This document shows positions 36,895-44,892 of a stretch of DNA of 55,511 nt, piece by piece. The stretch comes from Comamonas_F sp047606565 (GTDB taxonomy: Bacteria > Pseudomonadota > Gammaproteobacteria > Burkholderiales > Burkholderiaceae_C). The stretch spans positions 1-55,511 of the forward strand of contig JASGEH010000098.1 in assembly GCA_047606565.1 (NCBI GenBank), in the 5' to 3' direction. A program made the translations under genes and the position numbers. The notes below the pieces were generated by a model, which did not search any database, had not been told where the DNA came from, and was given only the letters and a program-made list of their open reading frames with translations. The first letter of the stretch is position 1. Every line of letters starts with the position of its first letter.

Positions 36895-39486
36895 ATGTTG
36901 CAAGCCTACCGAGACCATGTCGCCGAACGTGCCGCGCTCGGCATCCCGCCGCTGCCGCTCGACGCCAAGCAAGTGGCCGAATTGATCGAGCTGATCAAGA
37001 ACCCGCCGGCCGGCGAGGACGAATTCCTGCTCGACCTGCTCACGCACCGCGTGCCGCCGGGCGTGGATGACGCCGCCAAGGTCAAGGCCAGCTTCCTGGC
37101 CGCCGTGGCGCACGGCGACCTCGCCGTCGGCCTGATCCCCAAGGCCAAGGCCACCGAGCTGCTGGGCACCATGGTGGGCGGCTACAACGTGCATCCGCTG
37201 ATCGAGCTGCTCGACGACGCCGAAGTCGCCGCCGTCGCCGCCGAGGGCCTGAAGAAGACCCTGCTGATGTTCGACTTCTTCAACGACGTCGCCGAGAAGG
37301 CCAAGGCCGGCAACGCCAAGGCGCAGGAAGTCATGCAGTCGTGGGCCGATGGCGAATGGTTCACCACGCGTCCCGAAGTGCCGCAGAAGATCACCGTCAC
37401 CGTCTTCAAGGTGCCCGGCGAGACCAACACCGACGACCTCTCGCCCGCACCCGACGCCTGGAGCCGCCCGGACATCCCGCTGCACTACCTGGCCATGCTC
37501 AAGAACACCCGTCCCGACGCGGCCTTCAAGCCCGAGGAAGACGGCAAGCGCGGCCCCATGCAGTTCATCGACGACCTGAAGAAAAAGGGCCACCTGGTCG
37601 CCTACGTGGGCGACGTGGTGGGCACCGGCTCCTCGCGCAAGTCGGCTACCAACTCCATCGTCTGGGCCACCGGCCAGGACATCCCCTTCGTGCCCAACAA
37701 GCGCTTCGGCGGCGTCACCCTGGGCGGCAAGATCGCCCCCATCTTCTTCAACACGCAGGAAGACTCGGGCTCGCTGCCCATCGAAGTCGACGTCACTCAG
37801 CTTGAAATGGGCGACGTCATCGACGTGCTGCCCTACGACGGCAAGCTGGTGCGCAACGGCGAGACCGTGGCCGAGTTCCAGCTCAAGAGCGAAGTGCTGT
37901 TCGACGAAGTGCGCGCCGGCGGCCGCATCAACCTCATCATCGGCCGCTCGCTCACCGCCAAGGCGCGCGAGTTCCTGGGCCTGCCCGCCTCCACGCTGTT
38001 CCGCCTGCCCAAGGCGCCCGCCGAATCCACGGCCGGCTTCACGCTGGCGCAGAAGATGGTCGGCCGCGCCGTCGGCCTGCCCGAAGGCCAGGGCGTGCGC
38101 CCCGGCACCTACTGCGAACCCAAGATGACCACCGTCGGCTCGCAGGACACCACCGGCCCGATGACGCGCGACGAACTCAAGGACCTCGCCTGCCTGGGCT
38201 TCAGCGCCGACATGGTGATGCAGTCCTTCTGCCACACCGCCGCCTACCCCAAGCCGGTGGACGTCAAGACCCACCGCGAGCTGCCGGCCTTCATCAGCAA
38301 CCGTGGCGGCGTCGCCCTGCGCCCGGGCGACGGCGTGATCCACAGCTGGCTCAACCGCCTGCTGCTGCCCGACACCGTGGGCACCGGCGGCGACTCGCAC
38401 ACCCGCTTCCCCATCGGCATCAGCTTCCCGGCCGGCTCCGGCCTGGTCGCCTTCGGCGCTGCCACCGGCGTGATGCCGCTGGACATGCCCGAATCGGTGC
38501 TGGTGCGCTTCAAGGGTGAACTGCAGCCCGGCGTCACCCTGCGCGACTTGGTGCACGCCATTCCGCTGTACGCCATCAAGGCCGGCCTGCTGACCGTGGC
38601 GAAGGCCGGCAAGAAGAACATCTTCTCCGGCCGCATCCTCGAAATCGAAGGCCTGCCCGACCTCAAGGTTGAACAAGCCTTCGAGCTCTCCGACGCCTCG
38701 GCCGAGCGCTCGGCCGCCGGCTGCACCATCAAGCTCAACCCCGAGCCGATCAAGGAATACCTCACCAGCAACGTCGTGCTGATGAAGAACATGATCGCCG
38801 AAGGCTACGCCGACGCGCGCACCCTCAAGCGCCGCATCGAGAAGGTCGAGGCCTGGCTGGCCAAGCCCGAACTGCTCGAAGCCGACAAGGATGCGGAATA
38901 CGCCGCCGTCATCGAGATCGACCTGGCCGACATCACCGAGCCCATCGTCTGCTGCCCCAACGACCCGGACGACGCCAAGTTCCTCTCCGAAGTCGCCGGC
39001 ACCAAGATCGACGAAGCCTTCATCGGCTCGTGCATGACCAACATCGGCCACTTCCGCGCAGCCGCCAAGCTGCTCGGCGGCAAGCGCGACATCCCGGTCA
39101 AGCTGTGGGTGGCCCCGCCCACCAAGATGGACGAGAGCGAGCTGATCAAGGAAGGTCACTACGCCGCCTTCGGCACCGCCGGTGCGCGCACCGAAATGCC
39201 GGGCTGCTCGCTGTGCATGGGCAACCAGGCACAGGTGCGCGAGGGCGCGACGGTGATCTCCACCAGCACCCGCAACTTCCCCAACCGCCTGGGCAAGAAC
39301 ACCAACGTGTTCCTCGGCTCGGCCGAACTGGCCGCCATCGCCTCGCGCCTGGGCCACCTGCCCACCAAGGCGGAATACCTCCAGGAAATGGGCGTGATCG
39401 ACGCCGACAAGGCCAGCGTCTACCGCTACATGAACTTCGACCAGATCGAGGAATACGCCGACACGGCCAAGACCATCGAGGCCTGA
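36895..39486 (+). CDS. acnB: Aconitate hydratase B
   Basis: An 863-residue bifunctional aconitase and 2-methylisocitrate dehydratase. Domain order is the AcnB type: an N-terminal HEAT-like domain (LQAYRDHVAERAALGIPPLP), a swivel domain (VAYVGDVVGTGSSRKSATNS near 246), then the catalytic domains with [4Fe-4S] ligands in FIGSCMTNIGHF and EMPGCSLCMGNQ. The third in-frame ATG (36895) is used because GGAGAAC precedes it and family proteins begin there; ATG at 36877 would add six residues. A strong hairpin terminator follows. Confidence 0.96.
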   Translation: MLQAYRDHVAERAALGIPPLPLDAKQVAELIELIKNPPAGEDEFLLDLLTHRVPPGVDDAAKVKASFLAAVAHGDLAVGLIPKAKATELLGTMVGGYNVHPLIELLDDAEVAAVAAEGLKKTLLMFDFFNDVAEKAKAGNAKAQEVMQSWADGEWFTTRPEVPQKITVTVFKVPGETNTDDLSPAPDAWSRPDIPLHYLAMLKNTRPDAAFKPEEDGKRGPMQFIDDLKKKGHLVAYVGDVVGTGSSRKSATNSIVWATGQDIPFVPNKRFGGVTLGGKIAPIFFNTQEDSGSLPIEVDVTQLEMGDVIDVLPYDGKLVRNGETVAEFQLKSEVLFDEVRAGGRINLIIGRSLTAKAREFLGLPASTLFRLPKAPAESTAGFTLAQKMVGRAVGLPEGQGVRPGTYCEPKMTTVGSQDTTGPMTRDELKDLACLGFSADMVMQSFCHTAAYPKPVDVKTHRELPAFISNRGGVALRPGDGVIHSWLNRLLLPDTVGTGGDSHTRFPIGISFPAGSGLVAFGAATGVMPLDMPESVLVRFKGELQPGVTLRDLVHAIPLYAIKAGLLTVAKAGKKNIFSGRILEIEGLPDLKVEQAFELSDASAERSAAGCTIKLNPEPIKEYLTSNVVLMKNMIAEGYADARTLKRRIEKVEAWLAKPELLEADKDAEYAAVIEIDLADITEPIVCCPNDPDDAKFLSEVAGTKIDEAFIGSCMTNIGHFRAAAKLLGGKRDIPVKLWVAPPTKMDESELIKEGHYAAFGTAGARTEMPGCSLCMGNQAQVREGATVISTSTRNFPNRLGKNTNVFLGSAELAAIASRLGHLPTKAEYLQEMGVIDADKASVYRYMNFDQIEEYADTAKTIEA

Positions 39487-39530
39487 TCCGCCGTCGCCAC
39501 GGCCCGGGCTCGCGCCCGGGTCTCAGCCAG

Positions 39531-39574
39531 ACCGCCCCGCAGACCCTTTGTGGCCTGCGGGGCGGTTGGCTTTT
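39531..39574 (+). terminator. Hairpin terminator of acnB
   Basis: A 12-bp perfect stem (ACCGCCCCGCAG at 39531-39542 with CTGCGGGGCGGT at 39555-39566) is followed by TGGCTTTT. The core CGCAG-CCC-TTTGTGG-CCTGCGGGG recurs at 43211. Confidence 0.75.
39538..39562. repeat. 25-bp hairpin repeat, copy 1
   Basis: The sequence from CGCAG to GCGGGG matches 43211-43235 with one substitution (A versus C after CGCAG). Both copies form a small hairpin around CTTTGT. Here it is the core of the acnB terminator. Confidence 0.8.
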
Positions 39575-39622
39575 GGCCGCGGCTGCGAGCCCGGCGGCGT
39601 TGCGATGGCGCCGGTGGCCGGA

Positions 39623-40243
39623 TCAGGCGCTGCCAGGCCGTGCGAAGACCTGGCGCGCGCGCTCGACCTCTGGCCGCACGGTGCAGCCCGGCACGTGGTC
39701 GTTGATCAGTCCCATGGCCTGCATGAAGGCGTAGACGGTGGTCGGGCCGACGAACTTCCAGCCCAGTCGCTTGAGATCCTTGGACAAGGCCTGCGATTCG
39801 GCCGAGGCGGATCGGGTCTGCGGTTCTCCCAGTCCGCTGGCCTGCGGCTCGTAGCGCCAGAAGAAGGCCGCCAGTGAACCTTCGCGATCGGCCATTTCCC
39901 GGGCACGGCCAGCGTTGTGGATGACCGCCTCGATCTTGCCGCGATGGCGGACGATGCCCGCATCCTGCAACAGCCGCGTCACGTCCGCTTCCGCGAAGCG
40001 GGCGATCCGGTCAAAGTCGAAGCTGTGGAATGCCGCGCGGAAATTCTCGCGCTTGGCCAGGATCGTGCGCCAACTCAGGCCGGACTGAAAGCCTTCCAGG
40101 CACAGCTTCTCGAACAGCCGGGTGTCGTCGGCGACCGGAAACCCCCATTCCGTGTCGTGATAGCGGTAGAACTCGGGCGCTGCGGCGCACCAGCGGCAGC
40201 GAGGCCGGCCGTCAGGGCCGTCGATCGTGGGGCTGAGAGTCAT
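39623..40243 (-). CDS. tag: DNA-3-methyladenine glycosylase I
   Basis: A 206-residue base-excision enzyme removing 3-methyladenine. Signature segments are RCRWCAAAPEFYRYHDTEWG (zinc cysteines and active-site region), LCLEGFQSGLSWRTILAKRE and LGWKFVGPTTVYAFMQAMGL. The C-terminal HVPGC has the third zinc ligand. Last gene of an operon headed by a TetR regulator: TetR, YciI-like, tag, with gaps of 12 and 29 bp. This grouping suggests a chemical-stress or alkylation-response unit. Confidence 0.94.
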   Translation of the reverse strand: MTLSPTIDGPDGRPRCRWCAAAPEFYRYHDTEWGFPVADDTRLFEKLCLEGFQSGLSWRTILAKRENFRAAFHSFDFDRIARFAEADVTRLLQDAGIVRHRGKIEAVIHNAGRAREMADREGSLAAFFWRYEPQASGLGEPQTRSASAESQALSKDLKRLGWKFVGPTTVYAFMQAMGLINDHVPGCTVRPEVERARQVFARPGSA

Positions 40244-40272
40244 GCGGCATCTCCAGGCAACGGGCGTGGGGT

Positions 40273-40560
40273 TCAGTGACGCAGGAAGTCCAGTCGCGCA
40301 TCCGTTCTGGACGGCGTGATCTCGATGATCTCGGCCCGGACCACGTCTGCGATCACGAAAGGGTCGGCTTGCACGCGTTCTTCGAGCGCCGTCCTGGCGA
40401 TGCCCTGGGCGAGGATGGCGCCGCCAGCCTGCCCGCCGAGACTGCCCGCGAGCACGAAGACCGCGTCGTCGAAGCCTTGCTGCAGCCAGGCCTGGTGAGC
40501 CTGCATCCATGGGCCGGACTGGCTGCGGTTGTCGGAAAACCTGAGCAGGACGAGGTACAT
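40273..40560 (-). CDS. YCII-domain protein
   Basis: A 95-residue ferredoxin-like-fold protein: MYLVLLRFSDNRSQSGPWMQ at the start, HQAWLQQGFDDAVFVLAGSL with the conserved histidine, and QADPFVIADVVRAEIIEITP. YCII-domain proteins are small enzymes or binding proteins of largely unknown function; some are muconolactone-isomerase-like or chlorinating. It lies between a TetR regulator and tag on one strand with small gaps, so it should be co-expressed with them. Confidence 0.82.
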   Translation of the reverse strand: MYLVLLRFSDNRSQSGPWMQAHQAWLQQGFDDAVFVLAGSLGGQAGGAILAQGIARTALEERVQADPFVIADVVRAEIIEITPSRTDARLDFLRH

Positions 40561-40572
40561 GGGACATCCTTT

Positions 40573-41184
40573 CTAGGGTGCGTGGGGGGAAGCAGCCGGC
40601 GGCGCGCCGGTTTGGAGGGCGACCGTGTCGAGCCAGGCGCACATGCGCGCCACTTCGCGCTGAACGAAAGATGCATCGCCCAGGCTGTGGGCCAGAACCG
40701 CGACGCCCTGGCTGAAGGCGAGCACGTGCAGCGCGAGCGCATCGGCATCGGCTGGATGCCCGAGCAGGGCGAATTGCCGCCCCAGCCAGCCGCGAAACAG
40801 GGTGAACAATTCGCCGGCGCGCGGCAGCGCGGGGTGTTCCAGTTTCGCCAGTTCGCCGCACAGCGTGCCGACCGGGCAGCCGTGGCGCATGATCGCGGCC
40901 TGATTCGTGATGACGATGCGAATGAAGCCGCGGATATTGCCGAGCGGATGACGGTTGGTGGTTTCCCAGCTTTCGAGCAGGTGCTGGGTCCGGGCCAGGC
41001 GCAGCGCAATCACCGCGTCGAGGATCTCGTCCTTGCTCTTGAAATGGTGATAGAAGTTCCCGCGCGAAATGCCGACGGCATCGGCCACGTCGGAGAAGGA
41101 CGTGTGCTGATAACCGCGTGTGTAGAAGAGCTGGTCGGCGGCATCGACAATGCGCTCGCGCGTGGTGGGCCGGCTGGATGGCAT
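40573..41184 (-). CDS. TetR/AcrR-family regulator
   Basis: A 203-residue repressor. The N-terminal helix-turn-helix is TRERIVDAADQLFYTRGYQH then TSFSDVADAVGISRGNFYHH, ending FKSKDEIL; the C-terminal domain contains a cysteine pair (GCPVGTLCGEL near residue 103), which could be a redox or electrophile sensor as in NemR-like proteins. It heads the YciI-tag operon and an inverted repeat lies 21 bp before its start, so it probably represses its own operon. The ligand is unknown. Confidence 0.9.
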   Translation of the reverse strand: MPSSRPTTRERIVDAADQLFYTRGYQHTSFSDVADAVGISRGNFYHHFKSKDEILDAVIALRLARTQHLLESWETTNRHPLGNIRGFIRIVITNQAAIMRHGCPVGTLCGELAKLEHPALPRAGELFTLFRGWLGRQFALLGHPADADALALHVLAFSQGVAVLAHSLGDASFVQREVARMCAWLDTVALQTGAPPAASPHAP

Positions 41185-41204
41185 GCGAGATCCCTGGCTA
41201 GAAA

Positions 41205-41220
41205 TAGGATGACTGTCCTA
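41205..41220. promoter_or_regulatory. Inverted repeat, likely TetR operator
   Basis: TAGGATGACTGTCCTA contains TAGGA and TCCTA arms around a 6-bp spacer, 21-36 bp upstream of the TetR start. The size and position fit a TetR autoregulatory site. Confidence 0.6.
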
Positions 41221-41414
41221 GTCCGTGTGGCGCCAGGATATCCCGGTTCAAGTCGCCAGGCAATGCCTTGCTGAGTGTTCAGGTTCTCGGTGCCGCCCAA
41301 CCCGTGGTTCGGGATCGCATTTGCGAATGCGCGGCATCGCTTCATTTCATGGGGGGCGCGTGCTCAACCGCGCTGCAATTGCTGCAGCATGTCCGCATGG
41401 ATACCAGAACCGGC

Positions 41415-42266
41415 CTATGCCCCCAGGTAGTGGGATTCGATGGCCATGCCGAGGCGTCGGGCCATGGGCGAGAGATGGCTGCCCTTGTAGAGGGCGACGT
41501 CGATGGCCGGCAGCGCTGGCAAGCCGTGCGAGCGATTCAACTTGATGCAGCCGTCGGGAATGGCGCGTTCGGGCATCACGGTGACGGCATCGCCCGTGGC
41601 GATCGCGGCCATCAGGCCGTCGTAGTGCGAGGACGTGTAGGCGATGCGCGCGGGGCGTTCGGTCTGTTTGAGCACGGCAAGTGCCATGTCGCGGTAGAGA
41701 CAGCGCGGCGGAAACACCGCCAGGGGCAAGCATTTTTCGAGGTAGGCGGTGCTGTCGGCGCTGCACACCCAAAAGAGTTGCTGGCGGTTCAAGGTCACGC
41801 CGCCGTGGCGTGGCGATCGCGTGGCCAGCACGAGGTCGATGCCGTTGTGGGTTTGCGCTTCGAGCATGTCCCAGCTATGGCCGCAGGAGATCTCGATCTG
41901 GATGTCGGGGTAGAGGCCGCGAAAGGCCTTCAAGACGGGGGGCAGCAGCGAGGCCGCATAGGTTTCGGAGGTGCCCACGGTAATGCACTGGCCCTGCGCG
42001 GCTTGCGCAAGCGCGAACAGGGCTTCCTCATGGGCTTCGATCAAGCGATGGGCCGTGCTCAGGAGCGTGAGCCCGAGGGCGGTCGGGCGTATGGGGGGAT
42101 CGCGGTGGACGAGCGCGTGCCCGATCTGCTCTTCCAGTTTTCTGAGTTTGACGCTGATGGCCGATTGCGTCTTGTGCAGGCGCTGGCCGGCGACCGTGAA
42201 GCTCTTGGCTTCGATCACGGCGACGAAGGCTTTGAGTAAATCGATGTCGAGATAGGACTTGACCAT
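41415..42266 (-). CDS. LysR-family transcriptional regulator divergent from an EamA transporter
   Basis: A 283-residue LysR regulator. The helix-turn-helix (AGQRLHKTQSAISVKLRKLE) lies in residues 18-58 and the effector-binding domain follows (ITVGTSETYAASLLPPVLKA). The gene is divergent from the EamA transporter with 46 bp between starts, the classical LysR-target arrangement, so it should control that transporter and itself. The inducer is unknown. Confidence 0.9.
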   Translation of the reverse strand: MVKSYLDIDLLKAFVAVIEAKSFTVAGQRLHKTQSAISVKLRKLEEQIGHALVHRDPPIRPTALGLTLLSTAHRLIEAHEEALFALAQAAQGQCITVGTSETYAASLLPPVLKAFRGLYPDIQIEISCGHSWDMLEAQTHNGIDLVLATRSPRHGGVTLNRQQLFWVCSADSTAYLEKCLPLAVFPPRCLYRDMALAVLKQTERPARIAYTSSHYDGLMAAIATGDAVTVMPERAIPDGCIKLNRSHGLPALPAIDVALYKGSHLSPMARRLGMAIESHYLGA

Positions 42267-42274
42267 AGGAACGT

Positions 42275-42289
42275 GTTGACGATCTCAAC
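42275..42289. promoter_or_regulatory. Inverted repeat in the LysR-EamA divergent promoter
   Basis: GTTGACGATCTCAAC has GTTGA and TCAAC arms around a 5-bp centre. It lies between the LysR start and the EamA start and is the best LysR-site candidate there. CTCCA-GGC-TGGAG immediately beside it is a second small inverted repeat. Confidence 0.45.
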
Positions 42290-42312
42290 CTCCAGGCTGG
42301 AGAAAATACACC

Positions 42313-43200
42313 TTGCGCAACGGAAAAGAAACCCTCGGAACGGCGGAAATGAGCGTGGCCATGGTCGTGTCCGGGAGCATAGGCCTGTTCGTCGTCAAGT
42401 CGGGCCAGTCGTCGGAGGACATCGTGTTCTTTCGTTGCGCGCTGGCTTTCCTCTGCTTGTGGCCGGTCTGCGCCTGTCACGGTCTGTTCAAGGCCGAGCA
42501 CTTCCAGCCGAGAAAGCTGGCGTTGATGGTCGTCTCGGGTTGGCTGCTCGTCTTCAATTGGGTGCTGCTGTTCAAGGCCTTTGCGCTCACCTCGATTTCG
42601 CTGGCCACCATCGTCTACCACGTCAACCCCTTCATCATCCTGTTGCTCGGCGTGGCGGTTCTTCGGGAGAAGTTCATCGCCTCGGATGGGGTCTGGATTG
42701 CCCTGGGCTTCGTCGGTCTGCTGGTCGTCATCGGCGTCGGCGAGGTCAGCCTGTCGCGGGAAGAACTGGCCGGGCTGGCCTTGGTGTTGGTCGCCACCAG
42801 CCTGTATTCCGGCTCGGTGCTGGTCGCCAAGAAGCTGGCGGGCACGCCGCCGCTGCTCATCGTGTGGGTGCAGACCTTCGCCGGTGCCGTGACGACTTAT
42901 CCCTTGACGGGTTCACTGGGGGAGGGGGTGGCTCCGGCGCAGTGGCCGTTCATCATCGTCCTGGGGGGCGTTCATACGGCGTTCTTGTACGGGCTGATCT
43001 ACTCGGCCATCGCCAAGCTCAGATTGAGCGTGGTGGCGATCTTGTCGTTTCTCTATCCGCTCTCGACGGTGGTGTTCGACTACCTGTTCTTCGATCATGT
43101 GATTTCGATGCGGCAGGCGGTGGGCGCCGGTCTCATCCTGATCGCGACGGTCGGCGTCAAGCTCCATTGGACGGTGCGGCTGCCGCTGCGCAGGGGCTGA
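42313..43200 (+). CDS. EamA/DMT-family inner-membrane exporter
   Basis: A 295-residue transporter with about ten transmembrane segments in two EamA repeats. The N-terminal SVAMVVSGSIGLFVVKSGQS, VYHVNPFIILLLGVAVLRE closing the first repeat, and LSFLYPLSTVVFDYLFFDHV in the second are typical of drug/metabolite transporters. The start is TTG, supported by a GGAGA ribosome-binding site at 42297-42301 and by the family-like GTAEMSVAM segment; ATG at 42349 is the alternative. The divergent LysR gene likely regulates it. The substrate is unknown. Confidence 0.85.
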   Translation: MRNGKETLGTAEMSVAMVVSGSIGLFVVKSGQSSEDIVFFRCALAFLCLWPVCACHGLFKAEHFQPRKLALMVVSGWLLVFNWVLLFKAFALTSISLATIVYHVNPFIILLLGVAVLREKFIASDGVWIALGFVGLLVVIGVGEVSLSREELAGLALVLVATSLYSGSVLVAKKLAGTPPLLIVWVQTFAGAVTTYPLTGSLGEGVAPAQWPFIIVLGGVHTAFLYGLIYSAIAKLRLSVVAILSFLYPLSTVVFDYLFFDHVISMRQAVGAGLILIATVGVKLHWTVRLPLRRG

Positions 43201-43210
43201 TGCTGGCCGC

Positions 43211-43235
43211 CGCAGCCCCTTTGTGGCCTGCGGGG
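43211..43235. repeat. 25-bp hairpin repeat, copy 2
   Basis: Matches 39538-39562 with one substitution. It lies directly after the EamA stop and next to the modB stop, at the boundary where base composition becomes less GC-rich. Confidence 0.8.
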
Positions 43236-43264
43236 AGGGCGGCTTCCACGAAGCGTTGCTGCAA

Positions 43265-43990
43265 TTAGCGGCTGCGATCGTCTGTGCGCGATTTGTTGAG
43301 AGCTGGGATCGCCGGGTGCTTACGTTCTACGCGACGAAACAGAAACAAAACCAGCGCGGCTATGCCGGCCAAGACCAGCGACAGCGCGTTCGCGCAATCC
43401 GTTTCGGAGCCAAGGACATGGTTGTAGACCGCCAGCGATAGCGTCTCCGTACGACCGCTGATGTTGCCTCCCAGCATCAGCGAGATACCGACCTCGCCCA
43501 TGGCCCGGCCCGTGGACAAGACCAAGCCGGTCAGGATGCCCAGCTTGGCCAACGGTAAATCGATTCGCAGGAACACCTGCCAGGGACGGGCACCGAGCAC
43601 CGAGGCCACTTCGCGCACGGCATCGTCCACCTCGGTAATCGCCGCCTGAGACGGCTTGACCATCAGCGGCAAGCCGGCCACGACTGCGGCAATCACCAGG
43701 CCAGTTTCGCTGAATATCCAGTGGGGTCGCCAATCCACCGGCAGCCAGGCAAACATCCAGCCCTCTCGGCTGAGCAGCAGCAATAGCCCGTAGCCAATAA
43801 CGATGGGCGGAAAAACCAGCGGCATGGTCACCAATGCATCGAGTAGGGCCTTGCCTGGAAACACTCGCCGCGCCAGCAACCAAGCCAATGGCAGGCCAAT
43901 TGCCAGTTGCAGTAGCACGCTCCAACCCATGATCCGCAGGGTCAGCGAGACCGAGGACCAAGCACAGGTTTCCGCCAGCAATTCGCTCAA
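43265..43990 (-). CDS. modB: Molybdate-type ABC transporter permease (ModB-like)
   Basis: A 241-residue inner-membrane permease with about five helices. The ABC-coupling loop AVREVASVLGARPWQVFLRI and the ModB block LSTGRAMGEVGISLMLGGNI, then SGRTETLSLAVYNHV, closely resemble molybdate and tungstate permeases. It follows the binding-protein gene with an 8-bp gap. No ATPase gene (modC) is adjacent, so the importer must borrow one encoded elsewhere or be incomplete. Base composition is visibly less GC-rich than in flanking genes. Confidence 0.85.
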   Translation of the reverse strand: MSELLAETCAWSSVSLTLRIMGWSVLLQLAIGLPLAWLLARRVFPGKALLDALVTMPLVFPPIVIGYGLLLLLSREGWMFAWLPVDWRPHWIFSETGLVIAAVVAGLPLMVKPSQAAITEVDDAVREVASVLGARPWQVFLRIDLPLAKLGILTGLVLSTGRAMGEVGISLMLGGNISGRTETLSLAVYNHVLGSETDCANALSLVLAGIAALVLFLFRRVERKHPAIPALNKSRTDDRSR

Positions 43991-43998
43991 AGGAATGG

Positions 43999-44802
43999 CT
44001 ACAACCCGTTGGCGGTCATGATGTTGCGAGCGACGTCGCTTTGCAGAAACACCAGAAAGCGCTTCGCTGCATCATTCAGCAAGCGATTCTTCACAGTGCC
44101 GAGCGATATCTCGATGGGCTCGTAGCACGACTGGGGCATCTCAAGAGATGAGCCGCTGCGATCGGCAATAGCCAGCGCTTCAGTTTTGTTGACGAAGCCG
44201 GCATCGACTTCACCGGATGCGATGTAGCTGCCGACCTGGGGAACGCTTTCAACCTCAAGAAGTTTCGGTGCCAACGCGTCAGCGAAGCCCAGGCGCTTCA
44301 AACAAGCATCGGCTGCAGCGCCGAACACCGTCCGGGAAGGGTGTGCCAGTGCGATCCGGGCAAAAGCTGGCGTCTTCAGATCATCCGGCTTCGCCAGTGC
44401 CTTGCCCTTGCTGGCCACCAGCACCAAGCGTCCCATGCCGAGGCGGTCGAACCGACTGAAGAGTCCCGTCGGCTCCAGCAGACTCTTGTCACCGATCAGG
44501 AACGTGACTTCTGGGTTCTGTGGGGCTTGGGTCTCGATCTGTTTCACGTGGCCGAACGCTGCCTGGGCTTGCAGTCCTGTTTCCTGGCGAAAAGCCTCGA
44601 CCAATTCGAGCACCGGCTTGCGATACCCTCCCATGGCGGCAATCAGCACGGTATCGGCGGCTTGGGCGGGCGTGCCAATCAGCACGGCAGCTATGCTGGC
44701 CAGCCCCAGCATGCCACTGACCAGCAAGCGACGCGACCCGTTGCGCGCACGATACTGAGTTGTGGCTGGGGATCGGGCATGGCACATCACGTCATCCAAC
44801 AT
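43999..44802 (-). CDS. modA: Periplasmic molybdate/tungstate-type binding protein (ModA-like)
   Basis: A 267-residue exported solute-binding protein. A signal peptide of about 48 residues (basic RNGSRRLLVSG, hydrophobic core, AQA) precedes a type-II periplasmic fold (VLIAAMGGYRKPVLELVEAF, VTFLIGDKSLL, LVLVASKGKALAKP, SYIASGEVDAGFVNKTEAL). The GEVDAGFV segment is typical of ModA. ATG at 44802 has ribosome-binding site AAGAGG. Molybdate versus tungstate cannot be decided; a ModE-like box in the promoter supports a Mo/W role. Confidence 0.8.
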   Translation of the reverse strand: MLDDVMCHARSPATTQYRARNGSRRLLVSGMLGLASIAAVLIGTPAQAADTVLIAAMGGYRKPVLELVEAFRQETGLQAQAAFGHVKQIETQAPQNPEVTFLIGDKSLLEPTGLFSRFDRLGMGRLVLVASKGKALAKPDDLKTPAFARIALAHPSRTVFGAAADACLKRLGFADALAPKLLEVESVPQVGSYIASGEVDAGFVNKTEALAIADRSGSSLEMPQSCYEPIEISLGTVKNRLLNDAAKRFLVFLQSDVARNIMTANGL

Positions 44803-44842
44803 TCAAGACCTCTTGCAGATAAAAGCGCTTCCAGTCATGGAG

Positions 44843-44868
44843 TCGCTATATCCATGAAAATATAACAC
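44843..44868. promoter_or_regulatory. ModE-like operator between modA and the TrmO-like gene
   Basis: CGCTATAT (44844-44851), eight bases, then ATATAACA (44860-44867). The known E. coli ModE site is an inverted repeat with CGnTATAT and ATATAACG arms at the same centre spacing; only the outermost bases differ here. It lies 26 bp upstream of the TrmO-like start and 35 bp upstream of the modA start, so it could control both directions. Confidence 0.65.
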
Positions 44869-44892
44869 TCAAGAAAATCATCCGAGGCCGCC

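Noticed and set aside
36868..39357. An 829-codon antisense open frame over acnB
   Set aside because: It is the complement of acnB codon periodicity in GC-rich DNA. The translation is low-complexity and has no domain.
41316..41331. Palindrome CGCATTTGCGAATGCG between TetR and LysR genes
   Set aside because: A short inverted repeat in GC-rich DNA with no adjacent start; not strong enough to assign to either regulator or to Fur.
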